Assembly: GCF_036567765.1 (NCBI RefSeq)
Contig: NZ_DATCTU010000007.1
Span: 163,438-227,437, forward strand
From: Pseudobacteroides sp.
Lineage (GTDB): Bacteria > Bacillota > Clostridia > Acetivibrionales > DSM-2933
Reading direction: 5' to 3'
DNA length: 64,000 nt
The first letter of the stretch is position 1, and each line of letters begins with the position of its first letter. A model generated the notes under the pieces. The model had not been told where the DNA came from. It worked only from the letters and a program-made list of their open reading frames with translations, and made no database searches. Position numbers and translations under genes: made by a program. Below, piece by piece: positions 34,158 to 43,060 of this stretch.

Positions 34158-34320
34158 AATTTCAACGCATATTTATAGGCAATAAAGCTTTTGTCGGAAC
34201 GTGGGGCCATACACGCGGACACAAAGCCAAGTGTGTTGATGACTGACTTCAAACTCTGTGTTTATAAGGGTTTTGAGGCTGGGATGCTTTTGAAAAAGTG
34301 CCTTTAAAGTGTAGAATTGA

Positions 34321-34357
34321 CTTGCTTTCCTGTGCGTTCAGAGTGATTAATGTACTA
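34321..34357 (+). promoter_or_regulatory. repeated promoter element, copy 4
   Basis: Differs from copy 1 by one base (CTTTCC for CTTTTC). It lies 34 bases before the ATG of the DUF4314 gene. Confidence 0.75.
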
Positions 34358-34391
34358 CGGGAACAAACCCGAAAAACAGGAGGTGTTTTCA

Positions 34392-34613
34392 ATGAGAATG
34401 ATTTCAAAGGAACTACTGGATTTACTCCGTAAAAAATATCCTTCAGGAACACGGGTGGAGCTGGTTAGCATGAACGACCCATACACGCAGCTGCCAAAGG
34501 GTGCAACGGGAACGGTATTGTCGGTCGATGATATTGGAACCATTCATGTGAGCTGGGATTGCGGTTCAAGCCTTGGGATTGCATATGGAGAAGATAAGTG
34601 CAGGCCAATATAG
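34392..34613 (+). CDS. moron-like cassette gene 4, DUF4314 protein
   Basis: A 73-residue protein with a small beta-barrel (SH3/KOW-like) look: Y-P-S-G-T-R-V-E-L, then P-K-G-A-T-G-T-V-L-S-V-D-D-I-G and I-H-V-S-W-D-C-G. This matches DUF4314, a family of unknown role found in Clostridia and their mobile elements. AGGAGGTG precedes the ATG. It is followed by an intrinsic terminator. Confidence 0.8.
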   Translation: MRMISKELLDLLRKKYPSGTRVELVSMNDPYTQLPKGATGTVLSVDDIGTIHVSWDCGSSLGIAYGEDKCRPI

Positions 34614-34682
34614 GGATGGTAAATAACAAAGTCAAAATCCACTGACAAAAAAATAAATATAAAATTCACAGTTCACATATTG

Positions 34683-34710
34683 AGAGCTTCGGAAACGGGG
34701 TTCTTTTTTT
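34683..34710 (+). terminator. intrinsic terminator of cassette 4
   Basis: AGAGCTTCG pairs with CGGGGTTCT around a GAAA loop (several G-U pairs), and a run of T follows. It lies between DUF4314 and the large terminase. Confidence 0.7.
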
Positions 34711-34731
34711 ATGCTTTTCTGAAGGGAGGGG

Positions 34732-36312
34732 ATGGCAATTGGAGGCAGACAGGGTCCATATTTTGATAAAAAGGAAGCTGAGCATGCGGTTCGGTTCATT
34801 AATTCTTTAAAGCATACAAAAGGTACCTGGCACGGTGTTGACTTCGACCTCCTTCCCTGGCAGGACAAAATCATCAGGGACGTATTCGGAACAATGAAGA
34901 CAAACGGCTACAGGCAGTATAATACGGCATACATTGAAATTCCGAAGAAATCCGGTAAAAGTGAAATTGCAGCGGCGGTTGCCCTGCTTCTCACCTGCGG
35001 AGACAACGAATGGGGTGCGGAGGTTTACGGCTGTGCCTGTGACAGGCAGCAGGCCTCCATCGTTTTTGATGTCGCCGTGGACATGGTTGAGCAGTGCCCT
35101 CCGCTTAAGAAAAGGATAAAACCTTTGATTGCAACAAAAAGGCTGGTGTACCAGCCCTTAAGCAGCTTCTATCAGGTGCTTTCCTCCGAGGTTGCATCAA
35201 AGCATGGATATAACGTGCATGGTTGTATCTTTGACGAGCTCCACGCCCAGCCAAATAGAAAGCTCTATGATGTAATGACCAAGGGCTCCGGGGATGCGAG
35301 AAAGCAGCCTTTAAACTTTGTAATCACCACTGCCGGTACCGACAGGAACAGCATCTGCTGGGAGGTGCATCAGAAAGCCGTTGATATTATTGCGGGCAAA
35401 AAGATTGACCCCACCTTCTACCCGGTTATTTATGGTGCAGCAGATGATGATGACTGGACGGATGAAGCGGTATGGAAAAAAGCAAACCCATCCCTTGGAT
35501 ACACCATAGAGCTGGACAGGATAAGGGATGCTTTTTTATCTGCAAGAGAAAACCCGGCAGAGGAGAACATATTCCGTCAGCTGAGACTCAACCAGTGGGT
35601 GAAGCAGACCGTCCGCTGGATGCCAATGGAGGCATGGAACGCCTGTGCCTTTTATGTGGATGCAGACTCGCTTGTGGGAAGGGAGTGCTATGGCGGGCTT
35701 GACCTTTCAAGCACTACTGATATTACTGCCTTTGTGCTGGTATTTCCTCCTTTAGATGATGAAGATAAGTATATTGTGCTTCCCTTCTTCTGGATTCCCG
35801 AAGACAACCTGGAGCTAAGGGTACGGTGTGACCACGTTCCGTATGATGTGTGGGAAAAGAAGGGGTTTTTGAAAACCACAGAAGGAAACGTAGTCCACTA
35901 TGGCTTTATAGAAGCCTTTATTGAAGAACTGGGGACGCGGTATAACATCAAAGAGATTGCGTTCGACCGCTGGGGAGCGGTACAGATGTCGCAGAACCTT
36001 GAGGGGCTGGGATTCACAGTAGTACCATTCGGGCAGGGGTTTGCGTCAATGTCACCGCCTACCAAGGAGCTTATGAAGCTGGTGCTTGAAAAGAAAATTG
36101 CGCATGGCGGCCATCCCGCCCTTGCATGGATGATGGACAATGTAACTGTGAAAACCGATCCTGCCGGGAACATCAAGCCCGATAAGGAAAAGTCCACAGA
36201 ACGAATTGACGGAGCGGTTGCCGCCATCATGGCGCTTGACAGGGCACTCAGACATAAGAGCGATGGCGGCGGTGAGAGTGTGTATAACGAAAGAGGATTA
36301 TTAATCCTCTAA
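34732..36312 (+). CDS. phage terminase large subunit
   Basis: A 526-residue packaging motor. The ATPase domain has Walker A P-K-K-S-G-K-S-E near residue 72 and Walker B C-I-F-D-E-L-H near 166, with the coupling motif T-T-A-G-T near 202. The nuclease domain starts G-G-L-D-L-S-S-T-T-D near 323, with the last acidic site in R-I-D-G-A-V-A-A near 492. It cuts and translocates DNA into the prohead with the small subunit. The start is fixed by position; AGGGAGGGG is close to the ATG. Confidence 0.95.
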   Translation: MAIGGRQGPYFDKKEAEHAVRFINSLKHTKGTWHGVDFDLLPWQDKIIRDVFGTMKTNGYRQYNTAYIEIPKKSGKSEIAAAVALLLTCGDNEWGAEVYGCACDRQQASIVFDVAVDMVEQCPPLKKRIKPLIATKRLVYQPLSSFYQVLSSEVASKHGYNVHGCIFDELHAQPNRKLYDVMTKGSGDARKQPLNFVITTAGTDRNSICWEVHQKAVDIIAGKKIDPTFYPVIYGAADDDDWTDEAVWKKANPSLGYTIELDRIRDAFLSARENPAEENIFRQLRLNQWVKQTVRWMPMEAWNACAFYVDADSLVGRECYGGLDLSSTTDITAFVLVFPPLDDEDKYIVLPFFWIPEDNLELRVRCDHVPYDVWEKKGFLKTTEGNVVHYGFIEAFIEELGTRYNIKEIAFDRWGAVQMSQNLEGLGFTVVPFGQGFASMSPPTKELMKLVLEKKIAHGGHPALAWMMDNVTVKTDPAGNIKPDKEKSTERIDGAVAAIMALDRALRHKSDGGGESVYNERGLLIL

Positions 36313-36344
36313 CTAAAGATGGGAGTATGGAAAGGAGGCAAAGA

Positions 36345-36413
36345 ATGAGCAGGGATTCTCCAAAAGATATAATCATCAAATTAACAGTACGATTGGCGGT
36401 GAACGGGATATGA
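36345..36413 (+). CDS. 22-residue micro-ORF coupled to the portal gene
   Basis: ATG follows AAAGGAGGCAAAGA, and the stop codon overlaps the portal start (ATGA). The peptide is basic (K-L-T-V-R-L-A-V-N-G-I at the end). The portal ATG has no good ribosome site of its own, so translation of this ORF probably feeds the portal by coupling. Confidence 0.5.
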   Translation: MSRDSPKDIIIKLTVRLAVNGI

Positions 36414-37642
36414 ACCTTTTTCAGATAATATTCAATAAAATACCACGGAAAATTGCGCAGGAAACCGGAAGCCAGAGTGGAATGGGAGCTTTGTTCGGAC
36501 GTTCATCCAGCGGAAAGCAGGTGAATGAACAGACAGCCATGCAGGCAGCTACGGTATATGCCTGCGTTAAAATCCTGGCTGAAACCATAGCAAGCCTTCC
36601 GCTGCACACCTACAGAAGGACCGCCGGGGGCAAGGAAAAAGCATATGACCATTATCTTTACGAGCTCCTTCACAGCCAACCCAATTCTGAGATATCAGCC
36701 TTCACATTTTTTGAAGCTATGATGGCACAAATCCTTATATGGGGTAACGCTTATGCCTTTGTTGTCCGTGACGCTAATGGGAAGGTGCTTGAGCTCTGGC
36801 CGTTAAGACCTGAAAAGATGCAGGTGGGCAGGCTTGAAGGCGGGGATTTGTTTTACAGCTATGATACGAAGGATGGTACACAGAGCTTCAGACGAGATGA
36901 AGTGCTTCATGTTCCGGGCCTTGCCTTTGACGGGGTTACAGGCCAGTCACCCATATCCTATGCCAAAAATGCCATAGGGATGTCGCTGGCGGCTGAGGAA
37001 TATGGAAGCACTTTCTTTGCCAACGGTGCAAATCCCGGCGGAGTGCTTGAGCATCCCGGTGTTGTAAAAGACCCGAAGCGGCTCAGGGAAAGCTGGGAGT
37101 CGGTTTACCGCGGAAGCAGCAATGCCCATAAGATAGCTGTCCTTGAGGAGGGGATGAAATTCAGCCCCATTGCAATACCTCCAGAGCAGGCGCAGTTCTT
37201 AGAGACCCGCAAGTTCCAGACCAATGAAATCTGCAGGATATTCAGGGTGCCGCCACACATGGTCGGTGATTTGGAAAGGGCCACCTTCAGCAATATTGAG
37301 TACCAGTCCATAGAATTCGTTGTGCATACCATAAGACCGTGGTTGGTGAGGTGGGAGCAGGCCATGAAGAATCAATTGCTGCTGCCGGATGAGAAGAAGG
37401 AATACTTTATCCGCTTCAATGTTGACGGACTCCTCCGGGGTGATTTCAAAACAAGGCAGGAGGGCTACAGCATTGGAATCCAGAACGGCTTTTTAAGCCC
37501 CAACGATGTGCGTGAGCTTGAGGACTTGAACCTTATTCCAGACGAGCTTGGAGGCAACCGGCACATGATAAACGGCAGCATGATTGACTTGAAGGATGTG
37601 GGTAAATGGGCTGATAAATACAGCACTCAAAAGAAGCAATAG
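36410..37642 (+). CDS. phage portal protein, HK97 type
   Basis: A 410-residue portal subunit. Landmarks are A-T-V-Y-A-C-V-K-I-L-A-E-T near residue 45, the W-G-N-A-Y-A core near 108, and R-V-P-P-H-M-V-G-D near 280, all usual for the HK97-like family. Twelve copies form the ring through which DNA enters the head. It is followed by the protease and capsid genes in standard order. Confidence 0.95.
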   Translation: MNLFQIIFNKIPRKIAQETGSQSGMGALFGRSSSGKQVNEQTAMQAATVYACVKILAETIASLPLHTYRRTAGGKEKAYDHYLYELLHSQPNSEISAFTFFEAMMAQILIWGNAYAFVVRDANGKVLELWPLRPEKMQVGRLEGGDLFYSYDTKDGTQSFRRDEVLHVPGLAFDGVTGQSPISYAKNAIGMSLAAEEYGSTFFANGANPGGVLEHPGVVKDPKRLRESWESVYRGSSNAHKIAVLEEGMKFSPIAIPPEQAQFLETRKFQTNEICRIFRVPPHMVGDLERATFSNIEYQSIEFVVHTIRPWLVRWEQAMKNQLLLPDEKKEYFIRFNVDGLLRGDFKTRQEGYSIGIQNGFLSPNDVRELEDLNLIPDELGGNRHMINGSMIDLKDVGKWADKYSTQKKQ

Positions 37643-37725
37643 AAAACGGTATAACAGAAATGAAGGGTGGTGATTCACTTATAGGCATTTTAAAGACATA
37701 TATGAAATGTTAACGCAGGAAGGAG

Positions 37726-38550
37726 ATGAGAAAACCGATGAAAAGGAAGTTCTGGAACTGGATGGAGGATGAAAACACTCTGTACCTTGACGGATACATT
37801 GCACAGGAGAGCTGGTTTGGTGACGAGGTGACACCAAAGCTGTTCAAGGATGAGCTTGTAAGCCGCAAGGGAGATATAACCCTCTGGATTAACAGTCCTG
37901 GAGGGGATGTTTTTGCAGCGTCCCAAATTTACACCATGCTAAAGGAGTACAACGGCAGTGTAACAGTAAGGATTGACGGTATTGCTGCAAGCGCTGCATC
38001 AGTTATTGCCATGGCTGGAGACACAATAGAAATGTCTCCCCCGTCGCTCATGATGATCCATAACCCCATGACCATTGCGTTCGGTGAAGCAAGCGACTTT
38101 GAAGGCGCCATTGAAATGTTAAACCAGGTGAAGGAAAGCATTATCAACGCCTATGAGCTTAAGTCAGGACTGTCCAGGGTGAAAATATCACGCATGATGG
38201 ACGATGAAACCTGGTTCAATGCTAAAAAGGCTGTTGAGCTCGGCTTTGCAGACAAGATTCTGTATCAGAAGGAAAAGGTGGAAAACCAGGGAGGTGGGGA
38301 ACCGCCGATTCTTATGGACAGCTATATGTTTGACAAAAGGACGGTGGCATTAAATCTTGCAAGCAAATTGGAAAAGGTAAAGCCTGAAAAGAAAAGCCCT
38401 GCAATACAAGCGGAAAAACAGCTTGATGTTGCAGGGCTTTTGAATGCAGTGAGGGAGATAGTCGCAGAGGAGCTCAAAGGGAAGGTCGATGTGGAAAGCC
38501 TGCGCAAAAGACTTGACCTGTTAAACAAAACTACAAAAATATGGAGGTAA
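37726..38550 (+). CDS. ClpP-like prohead protease
   Basis: A 274-residue serine protease of the ClpP/S14 fold. I-N-S-P-G-G-D-V forms the oxyanion strand, the catalytic Ser lies in G-I-A-A-S-A-A-S near residue 88, His in M-M-I-H-N-P near 109, and the Asp side is near 157. The C-terminal 80 residues are K/E-rich and may act as an internal scaffold. Matures the capsid. The ATG at 37726 is used; a second in-frame ATG lies 12 bases on. Confidence 0.92.
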   Translation: MRKPMKRKFWNWMEDENTLYLDGYIAQESWFGDEVTPKLFKDELVSRKGDITLWINSPGGDVFAASQIYTMLKEYNGSVTVRIDGIAASAASVIAMAGDTIEMSPPSLMMIHNPMTIAFGEASDFEGAIEMLNQVKESIINAYELKSGLSRVKISRMMDDETWFNAKKAVELGFADKILYQKEKVENQGGGEPPILMDSYMFDKRTVALNLASKLEKVKPEKKSPAIQAEKQLDVAGLLNAVREIVAEELKGKVDVESLRKRLDLLNKTTKIWR

Positions 38551-38555
38551 AAATA

Positions 38556-39731
38556 ATGTCGAAAATTTTAGAGCTGAGGGAAAAACGAAGCAAGCTTTGG
38601 GAGGATGCCAAGGCTTTTTTAAATGAGCATGAAGGCAATATGACCGCTGAAAATTTGAGCCAGTACGAGAAAATGGAGGAGGATATCGTACTGATGGGCA
38701 GGGAGATTGAAGCCCTGGAGCGCCAGCAGAAAATGGAGATGGAGCTTACAAAGCCTGTAAGGAGCGCCGTAAAGCCGGAAATTGTTCAGCAGGAGTCGGA
38801 GAAAACAGGCAGAGCTTCCAAAGGTTACAATGACGCCTTCTGGAAGAACATGAGAAGCAAAAACAGCTATGATGTTTTAAATGCATTGCATATTGGGACC
38901 GACTCGGAGGGCGGCTATCTCGTGCCTGATGAGTATGAGAAAACCCTTGTTTCAGCACTTGAGGATGTAAACATAATGAGAGGTCTTGCTACCATCATTA
39001 ACACCTCATCAGGTGACAAGCAGATTCCTGTTGTAGCATCCAGAGGTACCGCAAGCTGGGTGGCTGAAGAAGGGGCAATCCCTGAAAGTGATGACAGCTT
39101 CGGGCTTATCACCCTTGGTGCGCACAAGCTGGCTACCATGATCAAGGTGTCGGAGGAGCTTTTGAATGACAATGTATTCAACCTTGAGGGCTATATTTCC
39201 AAGGAGTTTGCCAGAAGGATCGGAGCTGCAGAGGAAGCCGCTTTTATAAACGGCAACGGGACAGCAAAACCCACTGGAGTTATAGGAAGCGGAGAAGTGG
39301 GAGTAACAGCCGCATCCTCCACCGTCCTTACCTTAGATGAAGTTATCGACCTTTATTACTCACTGCGTGAGCCTTACAGGAATAATGCGGCATGGCTTAT
39401 GAACGATGCTACCATAAAGGCTATAAGAAAGCTGAAGGATGGAAACGGGCAGTACCTATGGCAGCCTGCATTACAGGCAGGTCAGCCCGATACCATTTTA
39501 AACAGGCCTGTAAAAACATCGTCTTCTGTTCCTACAATTCAGGCAGCAGCCAAGACGATTGCCTTTGGTGATTTTAAATATTACTGGATTGCCGACAGGC
39601 AGGGCAGGAGCTTTCAAAGACTCAATGAGCTTTATGCTGTAAACGGTCAGGTGGGCTTCAGGGCGACACAGAGGGTTGACGGAAAGCTGACACTTGCTGA
39701 AGCGGTCAAGGTACTGCAGATGAAAGCGTAG
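38556..39731 (+). CDS. phage major capsid protein, HK97 family
   Basis: A 391-residue capsid subunit. The first 95 residues form the helical delta domain (E-L-R-E-K-R-S-K-L-W) that scaffolds assembly and is normally removed by the protease. The mature protein starts near T-D-S-E-G-G-Y-L-V-P (about 113). The ATG at 38556 follows GGAGG by seven bases. It overlaps nothing and is usually the most expressed late gene. Confidence 0.95.
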   Translation: MSKILELREKRSKLWEDAKAFLNEHEGNMTAENLSQYEKMEEDIVLMGREIEALERQQKMEMELTKPVRSAVKPEIVQQESEKTGRASKGYNDAFWKNMRSKNSYDVLNALHIGTDSEGGYLVPDEYEKTLVSALEDVNIMRGLATIINTSSGDKQIPVVASRGTASWVAEEGAIPESDDSFGLITLGAHKLATMIKVSEELLNDNVFNLEGYISKEFARRIGAAEEAAFINGNGTAKPTGVIGSGEVGVTAASSTVLTLDEVIDLYYSLREPYRNNAAWLMNDATIKAIRKLKDGNGQYLWQPALQAGQPDTILNRPVKTSSSVPTIQAAAKTIAFGDFKYYWIADRQGRSFQRLNELYAVNGQVGFRATQRVDGKLTLAEAVKVLQMKA

Positions 39732-39741
39732 GTGAAGCCTG

Positions 39742-39966
39742 ATGAATATAACTAAAAATTATCATAAGGATGGCGGCGATGTTTTTGTAGTCGGTGGCGA
39801 AATCAGGGTTGTTGACGATGGGAAAGTGACCTTTGACGGAATAGAACTAAAGCCTGCGGCAAACCAGACCAATAGCACAGCAAGCACAATCGCTGACTTG
39901 AAAACCGACTTTAACGCTTTACTTTCAAAACTAAAGGCGGCAGGCTTGATGCTGGACGATGAATAA
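39742..39966 (+). CDS. head fibre-like protein
   Basis: A 74-residue protein: a beta-rich N-terminal half (V-F-V-V-G-G-E-I-R-V) and a helical end (I-A-D-L-K-T-D-F-N-A-L-L-S-K-L-K-A-A-G). It resembles the short fibre or decoration proteins encoded right after capsid genes in Gram-positive phages. Confidence 0.7.
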   Translation: MNITKNYHKDGGDVFVVGGEIRVVDDGKVTFDGIELKPAANQTNSTASTIADLKTDFNALLSKLKAAGLMLDDE

Positions 39967-39995
39967 AGGACGCAAGACAAGGGGAGGCGGTGGAT

Positions 39996-40280
39996 TTGGT
40001 TTCACTTAATGAAACAAAAGCATTTCTAAGGATTGATTCAAGCCATGAGGATGCTCTTATCACAAGCTTTATTACTTCTGCGGAGGATATTGTGGAGAGC
40101 GTCCTCCGCTATCCCTTGTCAGATTTTCTTCTTGACGGCGGTACACTTCCCGAGCTTGTGAAAACAACGGTGTGGTATGTGGTCTCACAGTTTTATGAAT
40201 TCAGAGAAAATGTGGACATAAGAAAGCTGACGGAAACGGCATCCCTGCTCCTAACATCTTATCGAAGGAAGGAGTGGTGA
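39996..40280 (+). CDS. head-tail connector (gp6-like)
   Basis: A 94-residue protein with the connector opening L-N-E-T-K-A-F-L-R-I-D and helix A-E-D-I-V-E-S. The ring of such proteins extends the portal. TTG at 39996 is eight bases after GGGGAGG; GTG at 39990 is the alternative. Confidence 0.88.
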   Translation: MVSLNETKAFLRIDSSHEDALITSFITSAEDIVESVLRYPLSDFLLDGGTLPELVKTTVWYVVSQFYEFRENVDIRKLTETASLLLTSYRRKEW

Positions 40281-40283
40281 TGA

Positions 40284-40676
40284 ATGGCATGGAGGAACAA
40301 CAACCAAAGAAGGCAGTATGCAGGACAGGGAAACATGGTAAAGCCCCTGCTTTCTATCGGCAAGCTCAGACATCGCATAACTATCCAGTCATACTCAACG
40401 ATAAAAAACAGCTTTGGTGAAGAGGTAAAGGTATGGACTGACTACGCTGTTGTTTCTGCAAGTGTTGAACCGATGTCGGGCAAGGAGCTTTTTACGGCGC
40501 AGCAGCTTCATGCAGAAACCACAACGCAGATTATCCTCCGGTACCTTGGTGGGTTAAACACCAGCATGAGGGTTCTGTTTAACAATAAAATCTATGACAT
40601 CCTTCATGTTTCAAACAAGGAGGAAAGGAATATTGCCATATATCTGCTCTGCAAAGAGAACGGGGAGGTGGTCTGA
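40284..40676 (+). CDS. phage head closure protein
   Basis: A 130-residue head-tail adaptor of the SPP1 gp16/HK97 family (I-G-K-L-R-H-R-I-T-I-Q, and S-A-S-V-E-P-M-S-G-K-E near residue 68). Seals the head after packaging. It begins four bases after the connector and overlaps the next gene by one base. Confidence 0.9.
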   Translation: MAWRNNNQRRQYAGQGNMVKPLLSIGKLRHRITIQSYSTIKNSFGEEVKVWTDYAVVSASVEPMSGKELFTAQQLHAETTTQIILRYLGGLNTSMRVLFNNKIYDILHVSNKEERNIAIYLLCKENGEVV

Positions 40677-41122
40677 TGGCAAGGTCATATTCGGCAAGGG
40701 CAAAAAAAATGAAGGGCGGCATTGACATTGAAGGAGCGGAAGAAATTATGGATTTGCTTCAGGATATGGGGGATGCCGCTGTAAATGTGCTTGACCAGGC
40801 TGCCAGGAAGGGTGCGGAGATTGTATTGGCGGCAGCAAAGAGAAAAGCGCCTGTAGACACAGGTGAGCTTCGGAACAGCCTTATACTCAAAAGCGGTATA
40901 AAAAAGCAGGGCGGGGATATTGAGAACATAAACCGTAAAATCAAGGGAGCTTACTATGTTACGAGGGAAAGCGGAAAGGCGAGGCATTTTGCACCTGTCG
41001 AGCTTGGAACCAAGGAACGGCCTGCGACTCCGTACCTAAGGCCTGCGGTGGATGAAAACCTTAAAAAAATTTCAGATACTGTAACAGAGGAAATCAGCAA
41101 GGCAGTGGGAAAGGCAAGGTGA
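40676..41122 (+). CDS. HK97 gp10-like tail completion protein
   Basis: A 148-residue protein with the A-P-V-D-T-G-E-L-R-N-S motif near residue 60 and F-A-P-V-E-L-G-T near 103, both typical of gp10-like neck/tail completion proteins. It starts at ATG on the previous stop codon (TGATG) and overlaps the next gene by four bases. Confidence 0.9.
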   Translation: MARSYSARAKKMKGGIDIEGAEEIMDLLQDMGDAAVNVLDQAARKGAEIVLAAAKRKAPVDTGELRNSLILKSGIKKQGGDIENINRKIKGAYYVTRESGKARHFAPVELGTKERPATPYLRPAVDENLKKISDTVTEEISKAVGKAR

Positions 41123-41529
41123 CAGCCATGTTTGAAGAAGTGCTGTGCGGCTATTTAATAAACAATGCGGGTATTCATGAACTGGCTGGTGACAGGGTTT
41201 ACCCGCTTATGCTGCCCCAAAACTGTACTCTTCCTGCAGTGACCTATCAAAAGATTTCAGGAGACCGGCTGCATTCGCTGCAGGGGGACACAGGGTACAC
41301 AACTCCTGTTTTTCAGGTTACATCAAGGGCTGATACCTATGCACAGTGCAAGGCGCTTGCAGATAAAATCCGCTTGAGCCTTCAGAATTTTACAGGAATA
41401 ATGGGCGGCACCGATGGAGTGGATATCGGTGCTGTTTTATTAATGGGAGAGGTTGAAGGCTACGAGCCGGATACAAACAGCTGGTATAACCATATGGATT
41501 TTAAATTTCATTATGAGGAAAGGATGTGA
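41119..41529 (+). CDS. DUF3168 tail terminator-like protein
   Basis: A 136-residue protein starting at GTG with a four-base overlap. D-R-V-Y-P-L, L-P-A-V-T-Y and F-Q-V-T-S-R-A-D-T-Y are typical of DUF3168, which joins head and tail or caps the tail tube. Confidence 0.85.
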   Translation: MTAMFEEVLCGYLINNAGIHELAGDRVYPLMLPQNCTLPAVTYQKISGDRLHSLQGDTGYTTPVFQVTSRADTYAQCKALADKIRLSLQNFTGIMGGTDGVDIGAVLLMGEVEGYEPDTNSWYNHMDFKFHYEERM

Positions 41530-41534
41530 CACGG

Positions 41535-41921
41535 ATGGCTGGGACAGCAGGAAAGAAAGGAAAGGTAATGATCGGAGCCAATTCAGTGACAGCATTGAAC
41601 AGCTGGTCGCTGGAGCTTGGGATTGACACTCTGGACACCACGGCGTTCGGGGATGATTGGAAGAACTTTATATCCGGCTTAAAGGAATGGTCGGCAAGCG
41701 CAGAAGGCGCATATAACGTTCATACCGATGCAAACGGCCAGGCGGCGCTGCAGAATGCGTTCCTGAACGGCACCGATGTGGATTTGAAGCTATATGTAAA
41801 CAACACCAACTATTACAGCGGCCAGGCACTAATCTCAGGGCTGTCTATTGAAGACCCGGTGGATGACATTGTAACCATATCCATTGAGTTTCAAGGGAAT
41901 GGCGCTCTGGCATACACATAA
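41535..41921 (+). CDS. major tail (tube) protein 1
   Basis: A 128-residue tail tube subunit. W-S-L-E-L-G-I-D-T-L-D-T-T-A-F-G is the usual tube motif near residue 27. It shares this block with the protein at 42096-42713, so two tube-like proteins are encoded. ATG 41535 is preferred over GTG 41526. Confidence 0.85.
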   Translation: MAGTAGKKGKVMIGANSVTALNSWSLELGIDTLDTTAFGDDWKNFISGLKEWSASAEGAYNVHTDANGQAALQNAFLNGTDVDLKLYVNNTNYYSGQALISGLSIEDPVDDIVTISIEFQGNGALAYT

Positions 41922-41934
41922 GGAGGCCTGTTGA

Positions 41935-42096
41935 ATGCAGAACGGAGTTAAACTAAGCGTCTCGCTGAAGGATACAGATTTGTTTCATGACATTGCAGAG
42001 CTTTTAAAAAGGCTTTTTGAGGATGAACGCATTGCAAAGGATGTGCGGGATGAATACAAGTTAAAACTGAAGGAGCTTTTGGGAGGTGATGGGTGA
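41935..42096 (+). CDS. unknown small tail-operon protein (53 residues)
   Basis: A short helical, charged protein with AGGAGG before the ATG. Its stop overlaps the next start (TGATG), so it is part of the tail operon between two tube-like genes. No family recognised; a small chaperone is possible. Confidence 0.65.
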   Translation: MQNGVKLSVSLKDTDLFHDIAELLKRLFEDERIAKDVRDEYKLKLKELLGGDG

Positions 42097-42713
42097 TGGG
42101 GAGTGTTGCGGGAAGGGTTGGCGGTGTATTTGTACAGACAGAGGATGCACCGGAAGTATTTACTGATGAAGCTGCTGCACCCGACCTTAGCCTTACAAGG
42201 TACACAATCAGTGATAGTGCAAAGCGCTATTGGGATAAAAACTTACCTGTTACCGTAAAGGTAAACGGGGAGGTGCAGTTTTCCGGCTATCAGCTGGAGC
42301 ATTGCGGCGGAGTGGTTGTGTTTGACGAGGCAAAGGACGGAGATGATGTGGTTTTAATCAGTGGAAGCGCTCTGGTCGTAGAGCAGCACGGCGGGTTCTT
42401 TAATTGGTCTGCCGAACTGGGTATGGAGACACCTGAGACCACAACCTTTATGTCAAACGGCTGGAAGGAATATATCTCATCTGTCAAAGAATACTCAGCA
42501 TCAGCGGAGAGCTACTGGGGCGATGAAGAATTCTTTTCAAGGCTGGGTCAGGAGGTAATCATTGCACTATATATTGATACCACAGCCTCAAAGACCCGGT
42601 ATGAGGGCTATGGGATTATTAGCTCGGATGGAATTGAAACGGCAGCCGATGATGTGGTGAATGATTCAATAGAGATACAGGGAGTTGGACCGTTGTATTA
42701 TAGGGAGGGTTGA
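42096..42713 (+). CDS. major tail (tube) protein 2, with extra N-terminal domain
   Basis: A 205-residue protein. Residues about 1-95 form an extra beta-rich domain absent in tube protein 1. Residues about 97-205 match tube protein 1: W-S-A-E-L-G-M-E-T-P-E-T-T and V-K-E-Y-S-A-S-A-E-S align with W-S-L-E-L-G-I-D-T and L-K-E-W-S-A-S-A-E. Either both build the tube or one forms its end. Confidence 0.82.
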   Translation: MGSVAGRVGGVFVQTEDAPEVFTDEAAAPDLSLTRYTISDSAKRYWDKNLPVTVKVNGEVQFSGYQLEHCGGVVVFDEAKDGDDVVLISGSALVVEQHGGFFNWSAELGMETPETTTFMSNGWKEYISSVKEYSASAESYWGDEEFFSRLGQEVIIALYIDTTASKTRYEGYGIISSDGIETAADDVVNDSIEIQGVGPLYYREG

Positions 42714-42718
42714 ACTAA

Positions 42719-43060
42719 ATGGCAAAACAAAGCGTAATATTGGAGCTGGACAGACCGAGAAGCCTTCGCTTCGGGCTTAATGCCCTGGTCCGTATAGAGG
42801 AAATGATAGGAAAGCCTATCAGCAGGCTTGACCTTGACAACATCAGTGTAAAGGATATGAGAACCATCATTTATGCTGGACTTTTTTATGATGACAAGAA
42901 CCTGACCCCTGAAAAGGTGGGTGAGCTGATTGATGATTTCAGCGACATAAACACGGTTGCTGAAAAGCTGAGCGAGGCAATGACGGAGGCATTCGGAAGA
43001 AAAAACGGGAAAAAGCTGACAGCGGGAAAGGAGAAGACTGGGACTGGGACCGGCTCTTAA
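42719..43060 (+). CDS. tail assembly chaperone, short product (gpG-like)
   Basis: A 113-residue protein in the position of lambda gpG, between the tube and the tape measure. Residues 1-96 are folded (L-N-A-L-V-R-I-E-E-M-I-G), then a basic, T/G-rich tail after the slip site. It coats the tape measure during tail assembly. A slippery heptamer at 43000 lets some ribosomes enter the -1 frame to make a longer product. Confidence 0.85.
   Translation: MAKQSVILELDRPRSLRFGLNALVRIEEMIGKPISRLDLDNISVKDMRTIIYAGLFYDDKNLTPEKVGELIDDFSDINTVAEKLSEAMTEAFGRKNGKKLTAGKEKTGTGTGS
43000..43006 (+). promoter_or_regulatory. programmed -1 frameshift site A AAA AAC
   Basis: The heptamer A-AAA-AAC lies exactly in the X-XXY-YYZ register of the chaperone frame (codons AGA AAA AAC). 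The -1 frame is open from 42964 through 43341, so slippage gives a fusion of about 207 residues. Confidence 0.8.
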
